This document shows, piece after piece, positions 1 through 9,217 of a stretch of DNA of 16,342 nucleotides (position 1 is the first letter of the stretch; every line of letters starts with the position of its first letter). Source of the DNA: Alphaproteobacteria bacterium (GTDB taxonomy: Bacteria; Pseudomonadota; Alphaproteobacteria; UBA6184); the NCBI GenBank assembly GCA_030433125.1, contig JAUIKZ010000020.1, forward strand, positions 1-16,342. The letters are read 5' to 3'. The position numbers were made by a program, and so were the translations under genes. A model generated the notes under the pieces. That model searched no databases. It was not told where the DNA came from and was given only the letters and a program-made list of their open reading frames with translations.

Positions 1-3000
1 ACCTCACGGAAAGACAAACCTTCTGTTAAGTCAGCAAACCTAACGAAACCTGACACCTCCGAGATAATAGGAAGGGTGTGCGGGTCCCACTCAGCAAGTT
101 TTTGGTTAGAACTCACCTTTTCACCTTCACGTACAAACAACTGGGCACCATATGGCACTTTGTGGTTTGCTTTTTCACGGCCTAATTTATCGAGCATCAC
201 TAATTCCATGTAACGGCCCGTAACAATTTGCGCACCGTCTTTACGCTCAATGGTTTGGGCATTTTTAAAGGTAACGGTTCCTTCTAATGGGGCCAGAATA
301 TTGGATTCCTCGGCCGAGCCCTGCGCAGTTCCTCCAATGTGGAAGGTGTTCATGGTTAGCTGCGTGCCGGGCTCACCAATAGATTGTGCCGCAATCACAC
401 CCACCGCTTCGCCTACACTTACTTGCTTCGAGCGGGCCAAATCACGGCCATAACACTTAGCACACACCCCCCGTTGGGTTTCACATTTAAGAGGCGAGCG
501 AATGAAAACGGTATCAACACCAGAGTTATTGATGCGCTCTACAATTTTTTCATCCAACATTTGGTTTTTAGAGGCCAATTTTTCTTCCGTAAGTGGGTCA
601 ATAATGTCTTCGGAAGCCACACGGCCCACAATACGCTCACCCAAGGAGGAAATAACTTCGCCCCCTTCAATGATAGCTTTTACCGAAATACCAAGGTCTG
701 TGCCACAATCATCTTCCACAACGATGCAGTCTTGTGCCACGTCTACCAAACGGCGTGTGAGGTACCCAGAGTTGGCTGTTTTAAGGGCCGTGTCCACCAA
801 GCCTTTACGGGCCCCGTGTGTGGACGTAAAGTACTCAAGGACGGTTAGGCCCTCTTTGAAGTTTGAAATAATTGGTGTTTCCAAAATTTCACCGGAGGAG
901 CGGGCCATCAACCCACGCATACCAGCCAGCTGGCGCATCTGTGCAGAAGAACCACGGGCACCCGAGTTAGACATCATGTAAATGGAGTTCAGCTCTTTAC
1001 CTGGCTCATCTTTCGCGATACCCCCAATCATGGCGTCCGCTACTTTATCCACACAAGCCGTCCAAGCGTCGATAACCTTGTTATATTTTTCACCGGTGGT
1101 GATCAAGCCATCAAGATATTGACGTTCAAAGTTTTGCACAAGCTTTTGCGTTTCTGCCACAAGGGCGGCTTTTTCTTCCGGAATAACCAACTCATCACGC
1201 CCAAAGGAAAGGCCAGATACCGTTGAATATTTAAAGCCAAGGCGCATGATGCGGTCAGAGAACAAGGCCGTCTCTTTTTGTCCACAGTTGCGATACACCT
1301 CATCCACAAGGTTTGAAAGCTCTTTGTTAGTAATAACACGGTTTACCAAATCGAAGGGCATGTTGTGGTGTTGAGGCAACGCATTATACAAAATGAAACG
1401 CCCTGCCGATGTTTCGTAGCGCTTGTAGATTACACTGCCATCTGCTTGATATATGGGCACACGAATGTGCACCTTAGAATGCAGAGTGATGAGTTTCTCA
1501 TCCAGCGCACGCTCTACCTCCCCAAGGTCGGTAAAGCACATACCCTCCCCTTTTTCTTGCTCGCGCATGAGGCTTAAATAATACACACCTACAACGATGT
1601 CTTGCGACAACCCAATAACCGGCTTACCACTGGCCGGGCTAAGAATATTGTTGGTAGACATCATAAGAACGCGGGCTTCAAGTTGCGCTTCTACTGATAA
1701 GGGAACGTGCACCGCCATTTGGTCGCCGTCAAAGTCGGCGTTAAAGGCCGTACACACAAGCGGGTGCAAGCGAATAGCTTTACCCTCAACCAACACAGGT
1801 TCGAAGGCTTGAATACCTAAACGGTGAAGGGTCGGCGCACGGTTCAGCAATACGGGGTGCTCGCGAATCACCTCTTCTAAAATATCCCACACTTCAATGC
1901 GTTCTTTTTCCACCAGGCGTTTTGCAGCCTTAATGGTGGTGGCATAACCATATTTTTCAAGCTTCGCATAGATGAATGGCTTAAACAGCTCGAGTGCCAT
2001 TTTTTTAGGCAAACCACATTGGTGCAGTTTCAAGTTTGGCCCAACAGAAATCACAGAACGACCAGAATAATCTACACGCTTACCGAGAAGGTTCTGCCTA
2101 AAGCGACCTTGCTTACCCTTAAGCATTTCAGATAATGACTTAAGCGGGCGCTTGTTAGTACCCGTTATCGCACGGCCGCGTCGGCCATTATCAAACAAGG
2201 CATCTACTGATTCTTGAAGCATACGCTTTTCGTTACGAACGATAATGCTTGGCGCACGCAGTTCCACCAAGCGCTTCAAACGATTGTTACGGTTAATCAC
2301 ACGACGATAGAGGTCATTTAAGTCAGAGGAGGCAAAGCGGCCACCATCAAGCGGCACTAACGGACGCAACTCTGGCGGAATCACCGGTACCACCTTCAGC
2401 ACCATCCACTCGGGGCGCGCACCAGAATGAAGAAAGCCGTCTACGATCTTAAGGGTTTTGATAATCTTCTTACGACGCACCTCTGACCCGCAAGTAGAAA
2501 GCTCTTCGCGGAGGTCCGTTTGCATTTCTTCTAAGTCAAGAGCTGCTAACAGCTCACGCAAGGCTTCCGCACCAATACCCGCTTTGAAGGTATCTTCACC
2601 GTATTCATCTTGCGCATCAATATATTCTTCTTCGGTTAGAAGCTGCCCTTTTGCAAATGGTGTTAGCCCCGGGTCAATCACAATGTAGCTTTCAAAATAA
2701 AGCACACGATCGAGCTCTTTGGTGTTAAGGCTCAGGAGCAACCCCACACGGCTCGGCAATGACTTTGTAAACCAAATGTGTGCCACAGGCGTAACAAGGT
2801 CAATGTGCCCCATCCGTTCACGCCGCACCTTGGTTAGGGTTACTTCTACGCCACATTTTTCACAAATGATGCCGCGGAACTTCATGCGCTTGTACTTACC
2901 ACAAAGGCACTCATAATCCTTCACGGGGCCAAAGATGCGGGCACAAAACAACCCGTCTTTCTCTGGCTTAAATGTACGATAGTTAATGGTTTCTGGCTTT

Positions 3001-3116
3001 TTCACTTCACCAAAAGACCAGGACCGAATTTTTTCTGGGCTCGCCAAGCCAATACGAATGGCGTCAAACGTGTCACCCTCTTGAATTGAGTTAAATACGC
3101 GTTGTAACTCTGTCAT
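1..3116 (-). CDS. rpoC: DNA-directed RNA polymerase subunit beta' (5' part; 3' end beyond window)
   Basis: This is the largest subunit of bacterial RNA polymerase, which carries the catalytic magnesium site. Reading from ATG at 3116, about 1038 codons are open before the window edge; family members run to about 1400 residues, so the C-terminal quarter is missing. All hallmarks are in place. The N-terminal zinc ribbon has C70, C72, C85 and C88. The catalytic NADFDGD motif has aspartates 461, 463 and 465. The second zinc site has C804, C878, C885 and C888, and the trigger-loop region GEPGTQLTM lies around residue 915. The numbering tracks E. coli closely. A GGAGA Shine-Dalgarno precedes the ATG by five bases. 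It follows rpoB by 21 bases and is surely co-transcribed with it. Confidence 0.98.
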   Translation of the reverse strand, partial: MTELQRVFNSIQEGDTFDAIRIGLASPEKIRSWSFGEVKKPETINYRTFKPEKDGLFCARIFGPVKDYECLCGKYKRMKFRGIICEKCGVEVTLTKVRRERMGHIDLVTPVAHIWFTKSLPSRVGLLLSLNTKELDRVLYFESYIVIDPGLTPFAKGQLLTEEEYIDAQDEYGEDTFKAGIGAEALRELLAALDLEEMQTDLREELSTCGSEVRRKKIIKTLKIVDGFLHSGARPEWMVLKVVPVIPPELRPLVPLDGGRFASSDLNDLYRRVINRNNRLKRLVELRAPSIIVRNEKRMLQESVDALFDNGRRGRAITGTNKRPLKSLSEMLKGKQGRFRQNLLGKRVDYSGRSVISVGPNLKLHQCGLPKKMALELFKPFIYAKLEKYGYATTIKAAKRLVEKERIEVWDILEEVIREHPVLLNRAPTLHRLGIQAFEPVLVEGKAIRLHPLVCTAFNADFDGDQMAVHVPLSVEAQLEARVLMMSTNNILSPASGKPVIGLSQDIVVGVYYLSLMREQEKGEGMCFTDLGEVERALDEKLITLHSKVHIRVPIYQADGSVIYKRYETSAGRFILYNALPQHHNMPFDLVNRVITNKELSNLVDEVYRNCGQKETALFSDRIMRLGFKYSTVSGLSFGRDELVIPEEKAALVAETQKLVQNFERQYLDGLITTGEKYNKVIDAWTACVDKVADAMIGGIAKDEPGKELNSIYMMSNSGARGSSAQMRQLAGMRGLMARSSGEILETPIISNFKEGLTVLEYFTSTHGARKGLVDTALKTANSGYLTRRLVDVAQDCIVVEDDCGTDLGISVKAIIEGGEVISSLGERIVGRVASEDIIDPLTEEKLASKNQMLDEKIVERINNSGVDTVFIRSPLKCETQRGVCAKCYGRDLARSKQVSVGEAVGVIAAQSIGEPGTQLTMNTFHIGGTAQGSAEESNILAPLEGTVTFKNAQTIERKDGAQIVTGRYMELVMLDKLGREKANHKVPYGAQLFVREGEKVSSNQKLAEWDPHTLPIISEVSGFVRFADLTEGLSFRE

Positions 3117-3137
3117 TTTATTCTCCAAAAATATTTA

Positions 3138-6100
3138 CTACTCAGATTGCCCAAAATCTACATTCAGCCCCAAGGCTTGAAGCTCTTTCACAAGTACGTT
3201 AAATGACTCTGGCACACCTGCTTCAAAGTTATCATCACCCCGGATAATGGATTCATAAACTTTGGTACGACCCGCCACGTCATCTGACTTCAGTGTGAGC
3301 ATTTCTTGTAGTGTATAAGCTGCACCATAAGCTTGCAAGGCCCAAACTTCCATTTCTCCAAAACGTTGCCCACCAAACTGTGCCTTACCGCCAAGAGGCT
3401 GTTGTGTCACCAAGCTATAAGGCCCAATAGAACGGGCGTGGATCTTTTCATCTACCAGGTGGTGAAGCTTTAGCATGTAAATACAACCAACAGTAACTTC
3501 ACGATCGAAATACTCGCCGGAACGGCCATCGATAAGGCGCACTTGGCCCGACGTTGGCAGACCCGCTTTTTCCATCACACGGTTAATGTCAGCCTCTTTT
3601 GCGCCGTCAAACACAGGCGTGGCCATGGGCACACCTTTGCGAAGGTTGGCGCCAAGCTCAAGAATCTCGGCATCACTCATAGCCTTCAACTCTCTCACAT
3701 GATCCTCTGACTCATAAATGTCAGCCAACTTTTCGCGTAGGGCTTTTACATTACTGTTCTTGGCCTGAATCTCATCAACCATACGGCCCACTTGCTTACC
3801 TAACTCCATACCGGCCCAACCAAGGTTGGTTTCAAGGATCTGCCCTACGTTCATACGTGAAGGAAGACCATGAGGGTTTAGAATAATATCCAACGGCGTA
3901 CCGTCTTCCAGGTGAGGCATATCCTCGAGGGGGACCACTGTGGCCACCACACCCTTGTTACCGTGACGACCCGCCATTTTATCACCCGGTTGAATTTTAC
4001 GTTTTACGGCTACGAACACCTTCACGGTTTTCAACACGCCTGGCGCTAGCTCATCCCCACGACGCACCTTCTCTACTTTTTCATCAAGCTTCTCACGGAT
4101 AGCTTTTAGGTTTTGTTCGTGGTTTGTTTTAAGGGTAGCCACCTCATCCATAAGCTTCGCGTTATCAACCACAATGTGGCGTAGCTGGGGGTGCGTGCAT
4201 TTAGATAAGAATTTTTTATCCAACGCCATTCCCTTTTTAGAGGCACTCACCCCTTTAATGGGTTGTGCCAGCTCTTGACCCTCAAAGCCTTCGCGCAACC
4301 GCATGTAGAAGCTTTTATCCAAAATCTCACGCTCAATTTCGTAATCTTTACGCAAGCGGTCAACTTCACCTTGCTCAATAGCTAAAGCACGCTCGTCTTT
4401 TTCCACACCCCGACGCGAGAACACACGCACATCAACCACCGTACCGTGACACCCAGGGGGCACACGCAAAGAGGTGTCACGCACATCAGATGCCTTCTCC
4501 CCAAAGATAGCGCGAAGCAGCTTTTCTTCTGGTGTAATTGGCGACTCACCCTTTGGCGTTACGCGCCCTACCAAAATGTCACCCGGCTTAACTTCCGCAC
4601 CAAGCGCCACGATACCCGCCTCGTCAAGATGCTTCAACACTTCATCGCTCACATTTGGAATATCACGCGTTACTTCTTCGTTACCTAGCTTAGTATCACG
4701 TGACATAATTTCAAATTCTTCAATATGGATAGATGTGTACACATCATCACGGGAAATACGCTCTGATAGAATAACAGAGTCTTCATATCCATACCCATGC
4801 CACGGCATAAACCCAACAAGCACGTTTTTACCTAAGCCCAACTCACCTGTATCTACCGCCGGGCCATCCGCGATGATGTCGCCTTTTTTAACGTGGTCGC
4901 CTACTTTTACAAGAGGTGTTTGGTTGATACACGTGTTGTGGTTAGAGCGCTTAAATTTTTGTAGCGTGTAAATATCAACGATAGATTGGGAATCCATATC
5001 AGCATTCGTCACACGCACTACAATGCGGTCACCATCTGCTTGGTCCACCACACCATCGCGCGCCGCTACAATCACCGCGCCAGAGTCAGCGGCTACAATG
5101 CGCTCCATACCCGTGCCTACAAGAGGCGCCTCAGACTTTAAGAGAGGTAAGGCCTGACGTTGCATGTTCGCGCCCATCAATACACGCTTGGCATCGTCGT
5201 TCTCCAAAAACGGAATAAGCGCTGAGGCCACGGACACAAGCTGCTTCGGTGAAACGTCCATGCTGGTAATCTCAGTTGCTGGTGCTGTCACGAACTCGCC
5301 ACGGCGACGAGCACTCACAAACTCATCCGCAAAAGAGCCGTCGGCCTTCAGGCGCACGTTTGCCTGGGCAATCGTGTGGTTGGCCTCTTCAATGGCAGAC
5401 ATATATACCACTTCATCACCCACCTTATTATCTTTTACCAAACGGTAAGGTGTTTCAATGAAGCCATACTCGTTCACTTTCGCGTAGGTAGAAAGAGAGT
5501 TAATCAAACCAATGTTCGGGCCCTCTGGTGTTTCAATGGGGCATATACGGCCATAATGGGTAGGGTGTACATCACGCACCTCAAAACTAGCCCGATCACG
5601 GGTTAACCCGCCTGGGCCCAAAGCGGACAAACGGCGCTTGTGAGTGATTTCAGACAATGGGTTGGTTTGATCCATAAACTGTGACAACTGAGAGGTTCCG
5701 AAGAACTCTTTTACGGCTGCCGACGCAGGACGCGCGTTGATAAGGTCATTCGGCATGGCTGAGTCAAGGTCAAGGGTCCCCATACGTTCTTTGATAACCT
5801 TTTCCATCTTCAACAAACCCCCGCGGTATTGGTTTTCAATCAATTCACCCACGGAACGCACACGACGGTTAGCCAGGTTATCAATATCGTCAACTTCGCC
5901 AAAACCATCCTTAATGTTAAGGAGCATGCGCACCATTTCAAGCACATCGCGAGAGGTTAACACACGGTTCTCCAAGGGTTCATCCCCCCCCAAACGGGAG
6001 TTGATTTTCAGGCGCCCAACTGTAGAAAGGTCATAACGGTTGAAATCAAAAAATAGGCTGCGGAACAGGGCATCAGAGCCTTCTAGTGTTGCCGGCTCAC

Positions 6101-7313
6101 CAGGGCGTAAAATGCGGTAAATATCTTCAAGGGCCTCTTGACGTGTGGCGTTTTTATCGGCTTGCAATGTGTTGCGTAAATAAGCCCCGCGCTGCATGAA
6201 GTTGATATCTAACAACTCTACCTTTTTAATACCCGCATCAACCAATTGATTAAGCAGGTCTTCCGTCACCTCGTCACCGGCATGAGCCAAAACCTCACCT
6301 GTTTCGGGTGACATAATGTCTTTCGCTACAAAGTCTTCGAGGCAGTCTTCCGCGCGAAGGAGAATGTAATCAAGGCCCTCTTCTTTTAGTTTGCTGGCTG
6401 CACGAATAGTAAGTTTCTTACCAGCTTCTGCCGCTACATCACCAGTTTTGGCATTTATAAGGTCGCTTTCTAACCGCACCCCCTTATAAGCCTCTGGCAC
6501 AAATGGCGCCCGCCATGCTTTTTTATAACGCTCGATGATTTTGGTGTTATAAAAATAATTAAGCAACTCTTCACGTGTATATCCTTCCGCGGCAGAGAGA
6601 TCAAACTCGGTGCCCTCTTTTTCGGCCTTGGCGCGTGCTTCAGCGGTGGTTGGATTATCCAACGCCATTAAAAAGGTAGTGGCAGGCAATTTACGTTTGC
6701 GGTCGATACGCACATGAAGTAAGTCTTTGGGGTCAAATTCAAAATCGAGCCATGACCCACGGTATGGGATCACACGTGCAGAGAAGAGATACTTCCCAGA
6801 CGCATGGGTTTTACCCCCATCATGATCAAAAAACACGCCTGGTGAACGGTGCACTTGTGACACAATCACACGCTCTGTCCCATTCACAATGAAGGTGCCC
6901 TTATCGGTCATGAGCGGCATATCACCCATGTACACCTCTTGCTCTTTAATGTCTTTGATGGTTTTTGAGTCAGCGTCTTCGTCAACATCCCAAACAATCA
7001 AACGGAATGTGACACGTAAAGGGGCAGCATATGTGATGTTACGTGTAATACACTCTTCCGGGTCGAACACAGGTTCTTCAAAACGGTAAGACACATAGTC
7101 GAGCTGTGCCTTACCAGAATAATCAACAACGGGAAATACAGATTTAAAAACGTCCGTTAAGCCACTCTTAACTGGATCTGCATCGGCTTCCCAGGCCAAA
7201 AAATTATTATAGGACTTTTTTTGCAACTGAATTAGTTCTGGCATTAAATCTAAATTTTCAATGCGACCAAAATTTTTGCGAATTCGTTTCTTTTCAGTGA
7301 AAGATAAGCTCAT
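3138..7313 (-). CDS. rpoB: DNA-directed RNA polymerase subunit beta
   Basis: This is the second-largest RNA polymerase subunit, which with beta' forms the active-centre cleft and the RNA exit path. It has 1391 residues, the length usual for Alphaproteobacteria. Residues of about 285-385 form the lineage-typical insertion with repeated 'SPETGEVLAHAGDEV'-like units. The rifampicin-binding cluster begins at G539 (GTSQLSQFMD) and keeps Q545, D548, H558 and S563, equivalent to E. coli Q513, D516, H526 and S531, so no classical rifampicin-resistance substitution is visible. The ATG at 7313 is preceded by GAGGGG five bases upstream. The gene lies 83 bases after rplL, with an intrinsic-terminator-like hairpin in the gap, so its expression is probably set by read-through. 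Confidence 0.99.
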   Translation of the reverse strand: MSLSFTEKKRIRKNFGRIENLDLMPELIQLQKKSYNNFLAWEADADPVKSGLTDVFKSVFPVVDYSGKAQLDYVSYRFEEPVFDPEECITRNITYAAPLRVTFRLIVWDVDEDADSKTIKDIKEQEVYMGDMPLMTDKGTFIVNGTERVIVSQVHRSPGVFFDHDGGKTHASGKYLFSARVIPYRGSWLDFEFDPKDLLHVRIDRKRKLPATTFLMALDNPTTAEARAKAEKEGTEFDLSAAEGYTREELLNYFYNTKIIERYKKAWRAPFVPEAYKGVRLESDLINAKTGDVAAEAGKKLTIRAASKLKEEGLDYILLRAEDCLEDFVAKDIMSPETGEVLAHAGDEVTEDLLNQLVDAGIKKVELLDINFMQRGAYLRNTLQADKNATRQEALEDIYRILRPGEPATLEGSDALFRSLFFDFNRYDLSTVGRLKINSRLGGDEPLENRVLTSRDVLEMVRMLLNIKDGFGEVDDIDNLANRRVRSVGELIENQYRGGLLKMEKVIKERMGTLDLDSAMPNDLINARPASAAVKEFFGTSQLSQFMDQTNPLSEITHKRRLSALGPGGLTRDRASFEVRDVHPTHYGRICPIETPEGPNIGLINSLSTYAKVNEYGFIETPYRLVKDNKVGDEVVYMSAIEEANHTIAQANVRLKADGSFADEFVSARRRGEFVTAPATEITSMDVSPKQLVSVASALIPFLENDDAKRVLMGANMQRQALPLLKSEAPLVGTGMERIVAADSGAVIVAARDGVVDQADGDRIVVRVTNADMDSQSIVDIYTLQKFKRSNHNTCINQTPLVKVGDHVKKGDIIADGPAVDTGELGLGKNVLVGFMPWHGYGYEDSVILSERISRDDVYTSIHIEEFEIMSRDTKLGNEEVTRDIPNVSDEVLKHLDEAGIVALGAEVKPGDILVGRVTPKGESPITPEEKLLRAIFGEKASDVRDTSLRVPPGCHGTVVDVRVFSRRGVEKDERALAIEQGEVDRLRKDYEIEREILDKSFYMRLREGFEGQELAQPIKGVSASKKGMALDKKFLSKCTHPQLRHIVVDNAKLMDEVATLKTNHEQNLKAIREKLDEKVEKVRRGDELAPGVLKTVKVFVAVKRKIQPGDKMAGRHGNKGVVATVVPLEDMPHLEDGTPLDIILNPHGLPSRMNVGQILETNLGWAGMELGKQVGRMVDEIQAKNSNVKALREKLADIYESEDHVRELKAMSDAEILELGANLRKGVPMATPVFDGAKEADINRVMEKAGLPTSGQVRLIDGRSGEYFDREVTVGCIYMLKLHHLVDEKIHARSIGPYSLVTQQPLGGKAQFGGQRFGEMEVWALQAYGAAYTLQEMLTLKSDDVAGRTKVYESIIRGDDNFEAGVPESFNVLVKELQALGLNVDFGQSE

Positions 7314-7348
7314 CTATGCCCCTCAGGTTTGCTCATTAGTATAAACGT

Positions 7349-7377
7349 AAAAAAAGGGGGTTGTTAGCGTACCCCCC
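7349..7377 (-). terminator. Intrinsic terminator/attenuator between rplL and rpoB
   Basis: Read on the minus strand, a GGGGG(G) arm (7372-7377) pairs with a CCCCC arm (7356-7360) across an 11-base loop, followed at once by seven T residues (7355-7349). This is the canonical layout of a Rho-independent terminator. It sits between the ribosomal-protein genes and rpoBC, where E. coli is known to have a partial terminator. It therefore most likely works as an attenuator that lets only some transcripts into rpoBC. The stem is short but entirely G-C. Confidence 0.75.
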
Positions 7378-7396
7378 AAAACGCATATTGAAATGC

Positions 7397-7777
7397 TTAT
7401 TTAAGCTCAACTTTGGCGCCAGCGCCTTCAAGCTTTTTCTTCATTTCTTCGGCTTCATCTTTAGACACGCCGCTCTTAAGTGACTTAGGTGCACCATCAA
7501 CCATTTCTTTGGCTTCTTTCAAACCAAGACCTGTAATGGCACGCACTTCTTTAATCACAGAGATTTTGTTAGAACCAGCATCAGCAAGAACAACCTCAAA
7601 CTCAGTTTGCTCTTCAGCCGCAGCAGCAGCGCCACCAGCAGCAGGAGCTGCAGCCATAGCTACAGGTGCCGCCGCAGATACGCCCCACTTATCTTCTAAC
7701 ATTTTGCTTAGTTCAGCAGCTTCAAGAACAGAAAGCTCTGAAAGTTGATCAACGATTTTTTCTAATTTCTCAGACAT
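7397..7777 (-). CDS. rplL: 50S ribosomal protein L7/L12
   Basis: This is the multicopy acidic protein of the ribosomal L7/L12 stalk that recruits and stimulates translation GTPases. It has 126 residues, normal for the family. The N-terminal dimerisation helices (about 1-32) are followed by a flexible hinge rich in alanine (about 35-55). The globular C-terminal domain contains the conserved stretch 'KEVRAITGLGLKEAKEMVD', which binds elongation factors. The ATG at 7777 has a TGGAG ribosome-binding site seven bases upstream. It lies 45 bases after rplJ, as expected for the L10-L7/L12 stalk operon. Confidence 0.98.
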   Translation of the reverse strand: MSEKLEKIVDQLSELSVLEAAELSKMLEDKWGVSAAAPVAMAAAPAAGGAAAAAEEQTEFEVVLADAGSNKISVIKEVRAITGLGLKEAKEMVDGAPKSLKSGVSKDEAEEMKKKLEGAGAKVELK

Positions 7778-7822
7778 TTTTTAACTCCAATTAAATTTTG
7801 TTCAAATACAGTTTAGCAATAA

Positions 7823-8329
7823 CTATTTTTCGGAATAAGCTTTTACTACGCGGCCCAATTGGGTGGCTGGTTCTTTTAACAAACGAGCCATTTTTGTAGC
7901 CGGCGCAGAGATAACACCCACAAGCATACCGCGAAGTTGGTCCATAGATGGCAACTTAGCGAGAGCTTCGATGGATTGCTTATTCATCACCTTTCCATCA
8001 AGGACACCACCGATGATTTCTATTTTTTCGTTGCCCTTTGCAAACTCTACCAGCGTTTTGGCCAGGCTTACTGGCTCAACGGCAGTTGATAAAGATGTAG
8101 GTCCAACGAAGTGCTCGGCAAGCCCCTCGAAAGGTGTGTCGTTTACTGCTAAACGGGCTAATGTATTTTTAGTGACCTTGTGGTATGCACCCACTTCTCT
8201 GATTTTAGCGCGAAGTTCGCTAACCTCAGATACGGTTAAGCCACTCTGCCGTGTGATAATCGCGATGCTTTTGTCCTGCAAGTTTTCTTTCAGTGCAGCA
8301 ACGAAAGCTTGTTTTTCTTCACGGTTCAC
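7823..8329 (-). CDS. rplJ: 50S ribosomal protein L10
   Basis: L10 anchors the L7/L12 dimers to 23S rRNA at the stalk base and, in complex with L7/L12, represses its own mRNA in known systems. The protein is 168 residues, typical in length. The N-terminal rRNA-binding domain includes 'GAYHKVTKNTLARLA' around residues 47-61. The C-terminal helix that binds L7/L12 ends in 'QLGRVVKAYSEK'. The start is GTG at 8329-8327, supported by AAGGA seven bases upstream. A 188-base leader holding an L10-type RNA structure separates it from rplA, so autoregulation is likely. Confidence 0.97.
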   Translation of the reverse strand: MNREEKQAFVAALKENLQDKSIAIITRQSGLTVSEVSELRAKIREVGAYHKVTKNTLARLAVNDTPFEGLAEHFVGPTSLSTAVEPVSLAKTLVEFAKGNEKIEIIGGVLDGKVMNKQSIEALAKLPSMDQLRGMLVGVISAPATKMARLLKEPATQLGRVVKAYSEK

Positions 8330-8364
8330 TAGCTTTTCCTTTCACTTAGCAATGGTTATAACAA

Positions 8365-8455
8365 GAAAGCCAAAGGCTTTCGACTATGTTCCTGCCCCGG
8401 AGTTCGCTCCGGTCTATGAAGGCGATTAAGTTGCAACGCAACTCCTTCAGTCTCT
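8365..8455 (-). promoter_or_regulatory. L10-type ribosomal protein leader upstream of rplJ
   Basis: Read on the minus strand, the leader has three well-formed elements. First, a stem TGAAGG/CCTTCA (arms 8449-8444 and 8422-8417) encloses a small hairpin GTTGC-GTT-GCAAC and is flanked on both sides by AGAC (GAGACTG ... ATAGACC). This is the kink-turn-like arrangement seen in L10 leader RNAs. Second, a perfect 6-bp hairpin CCGGAG-CGAA-CTCCGG lies at 8412-8397. Third, a perfect 7-bp hairpin GAAAGCC-TTT-GGCTTTC lies at 8381-8365, about 35 bases before the GTG start. Position and motif together point to L10(L12)4 feedback on translation. No covariance search was possible. Confidence 0.72.
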
Positions 8456-8517
8456 GACAGGGAAAGGGCATGTCGAAACACACCCTTTCATGAACTCCCC
8501 TAACGGGGGCTCATTCA

Positions 8518-9213
8518 TTAATCGCGTACTGATGCGATGTCTATTTTTAAGCCAGCACCTTGGGTGCTTGATACCGCCATCTTTTTGATGAATGTACCCT
8601 TCACACCACTTGGGCGAGACTTTTCAACTACGTTAAAAAAGGCTTTAATGTTTTCAACAAGTTTCGCCTCATCAAAACTAGCCTTACCAGCTGGCACGTG
8701 CAAAATACCTGCTTTGTCGGTACGGAACTCAATTTGCCCAGCTTTTGCTGATTTAACAGCCGCCGCTACATCCATTGTAACAGAGCCAAGCTTGGGGTTT
8801 GGCATTAAGCCACGCGGACCAAGAACACGCGCCACACGACCAATCACACCCATCATGTCAGGTGTAGCGATCATTTTATCAAAGTCAATCTTACCCGCTT
8901 GAATTTGATCTACGATGTCTTCGGCGCCCACAAGATCAGCGCCTGCTTTTGTCGCTTCATCCGCCTTAGGGCCTTTGGCTACTACACATACGCGAACCGT
9001 ACGTCCTGTTCCGTGCGGCAACTCTGTTACGCCGCGCACAAGCTGGTCTGCTTTACGGGCATCCACATTTAAGTTTAACGCCACTTCAATTGTTTCATCA
9101 AATTTAGCTTTGGCGTTTGCTTTAACTTGCGCTACAGCCTCTGTAAGTGCATGTAACTTTTGACGATCAGCGCCTTTATAAATATCTTGTAATCTTTTAC
9201 CTATCTTCGCCAT
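8518..9213 (-). CDS. rplA: 50S ribosomal protein L1
   Basis: L1 forms the mobile L1 stalk near the ribosomal E site and in many bacteria also represses translation of the rplK-rplA mRNA. The 231-residue protein is full length. Conserved L1 sequence is plain: the N-terminal half around 'FDETIEVALNLNVD', the central 'VIGRVARVLGPRGLMPNPK' (about residues 121-140), and 'EFRTDKAGILHVPAGK' before the C-terminal rRNA-binding part. The ATG at 9213 starts only four bases beyond the rplK stop, so translation is probably coupled to L11. The long untranslated stretch after its stop leads into the rplJ leader. Confidence 0.98.
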   Translation of the reverse strand: MAKIGKRLQDIYKGADRQKLHALTEAVAQVKANAKAKFDETIEVALNLNVDARKADQLVRGVTELPHGTGRTVRVCVVAKGPKADEATKAGADLVGAEDIVDQIQAGKIDFDKMIATPDMMGVIGRVARVLGPRGLMPNPKLGSVTMDVAAAVKSAKAGQIEFRTDKAGILHVPAGKASFDEAKLVENIKAFFNVVEKSRPSGVKGTFIKKMAVSSTQGAGLKIDIASVRD

Positions 9214-9217
9214 AATC

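Noticed and set aside
384..981. Long plus-strand open frames opposite rpoC
   Set aside because: They are antisense to highly conserved beta' sequence including the second zinc site, have no ribosome sites and resemble no protein; they reflect codon bias on the other strand.
5610..5710. Possible intrinsic rifampicin resistance in rpoB
   Set aside because: The rifampicin-binding residues I could align (equivalents of Q513, D516, H526, R529, S531) are all the susceptible type.
4446..6036. Several plus-strand open frames of 60-165 residues opposite rpoB
   Set aside because: All lie antisense to an intact, strongly conserved rpoB frame and lack start signals and recognisable motifs.
7413..8902. 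Plus-strand frames of 111-188 residues opposite rplL, rplJ and rplA
   Set aside because: Low-complexity translations, Ala/Ser-rich opposite rplL, mirror conserved ribosomal-protein genes. The one extending to 8429 also crosses the structured L10 leader.
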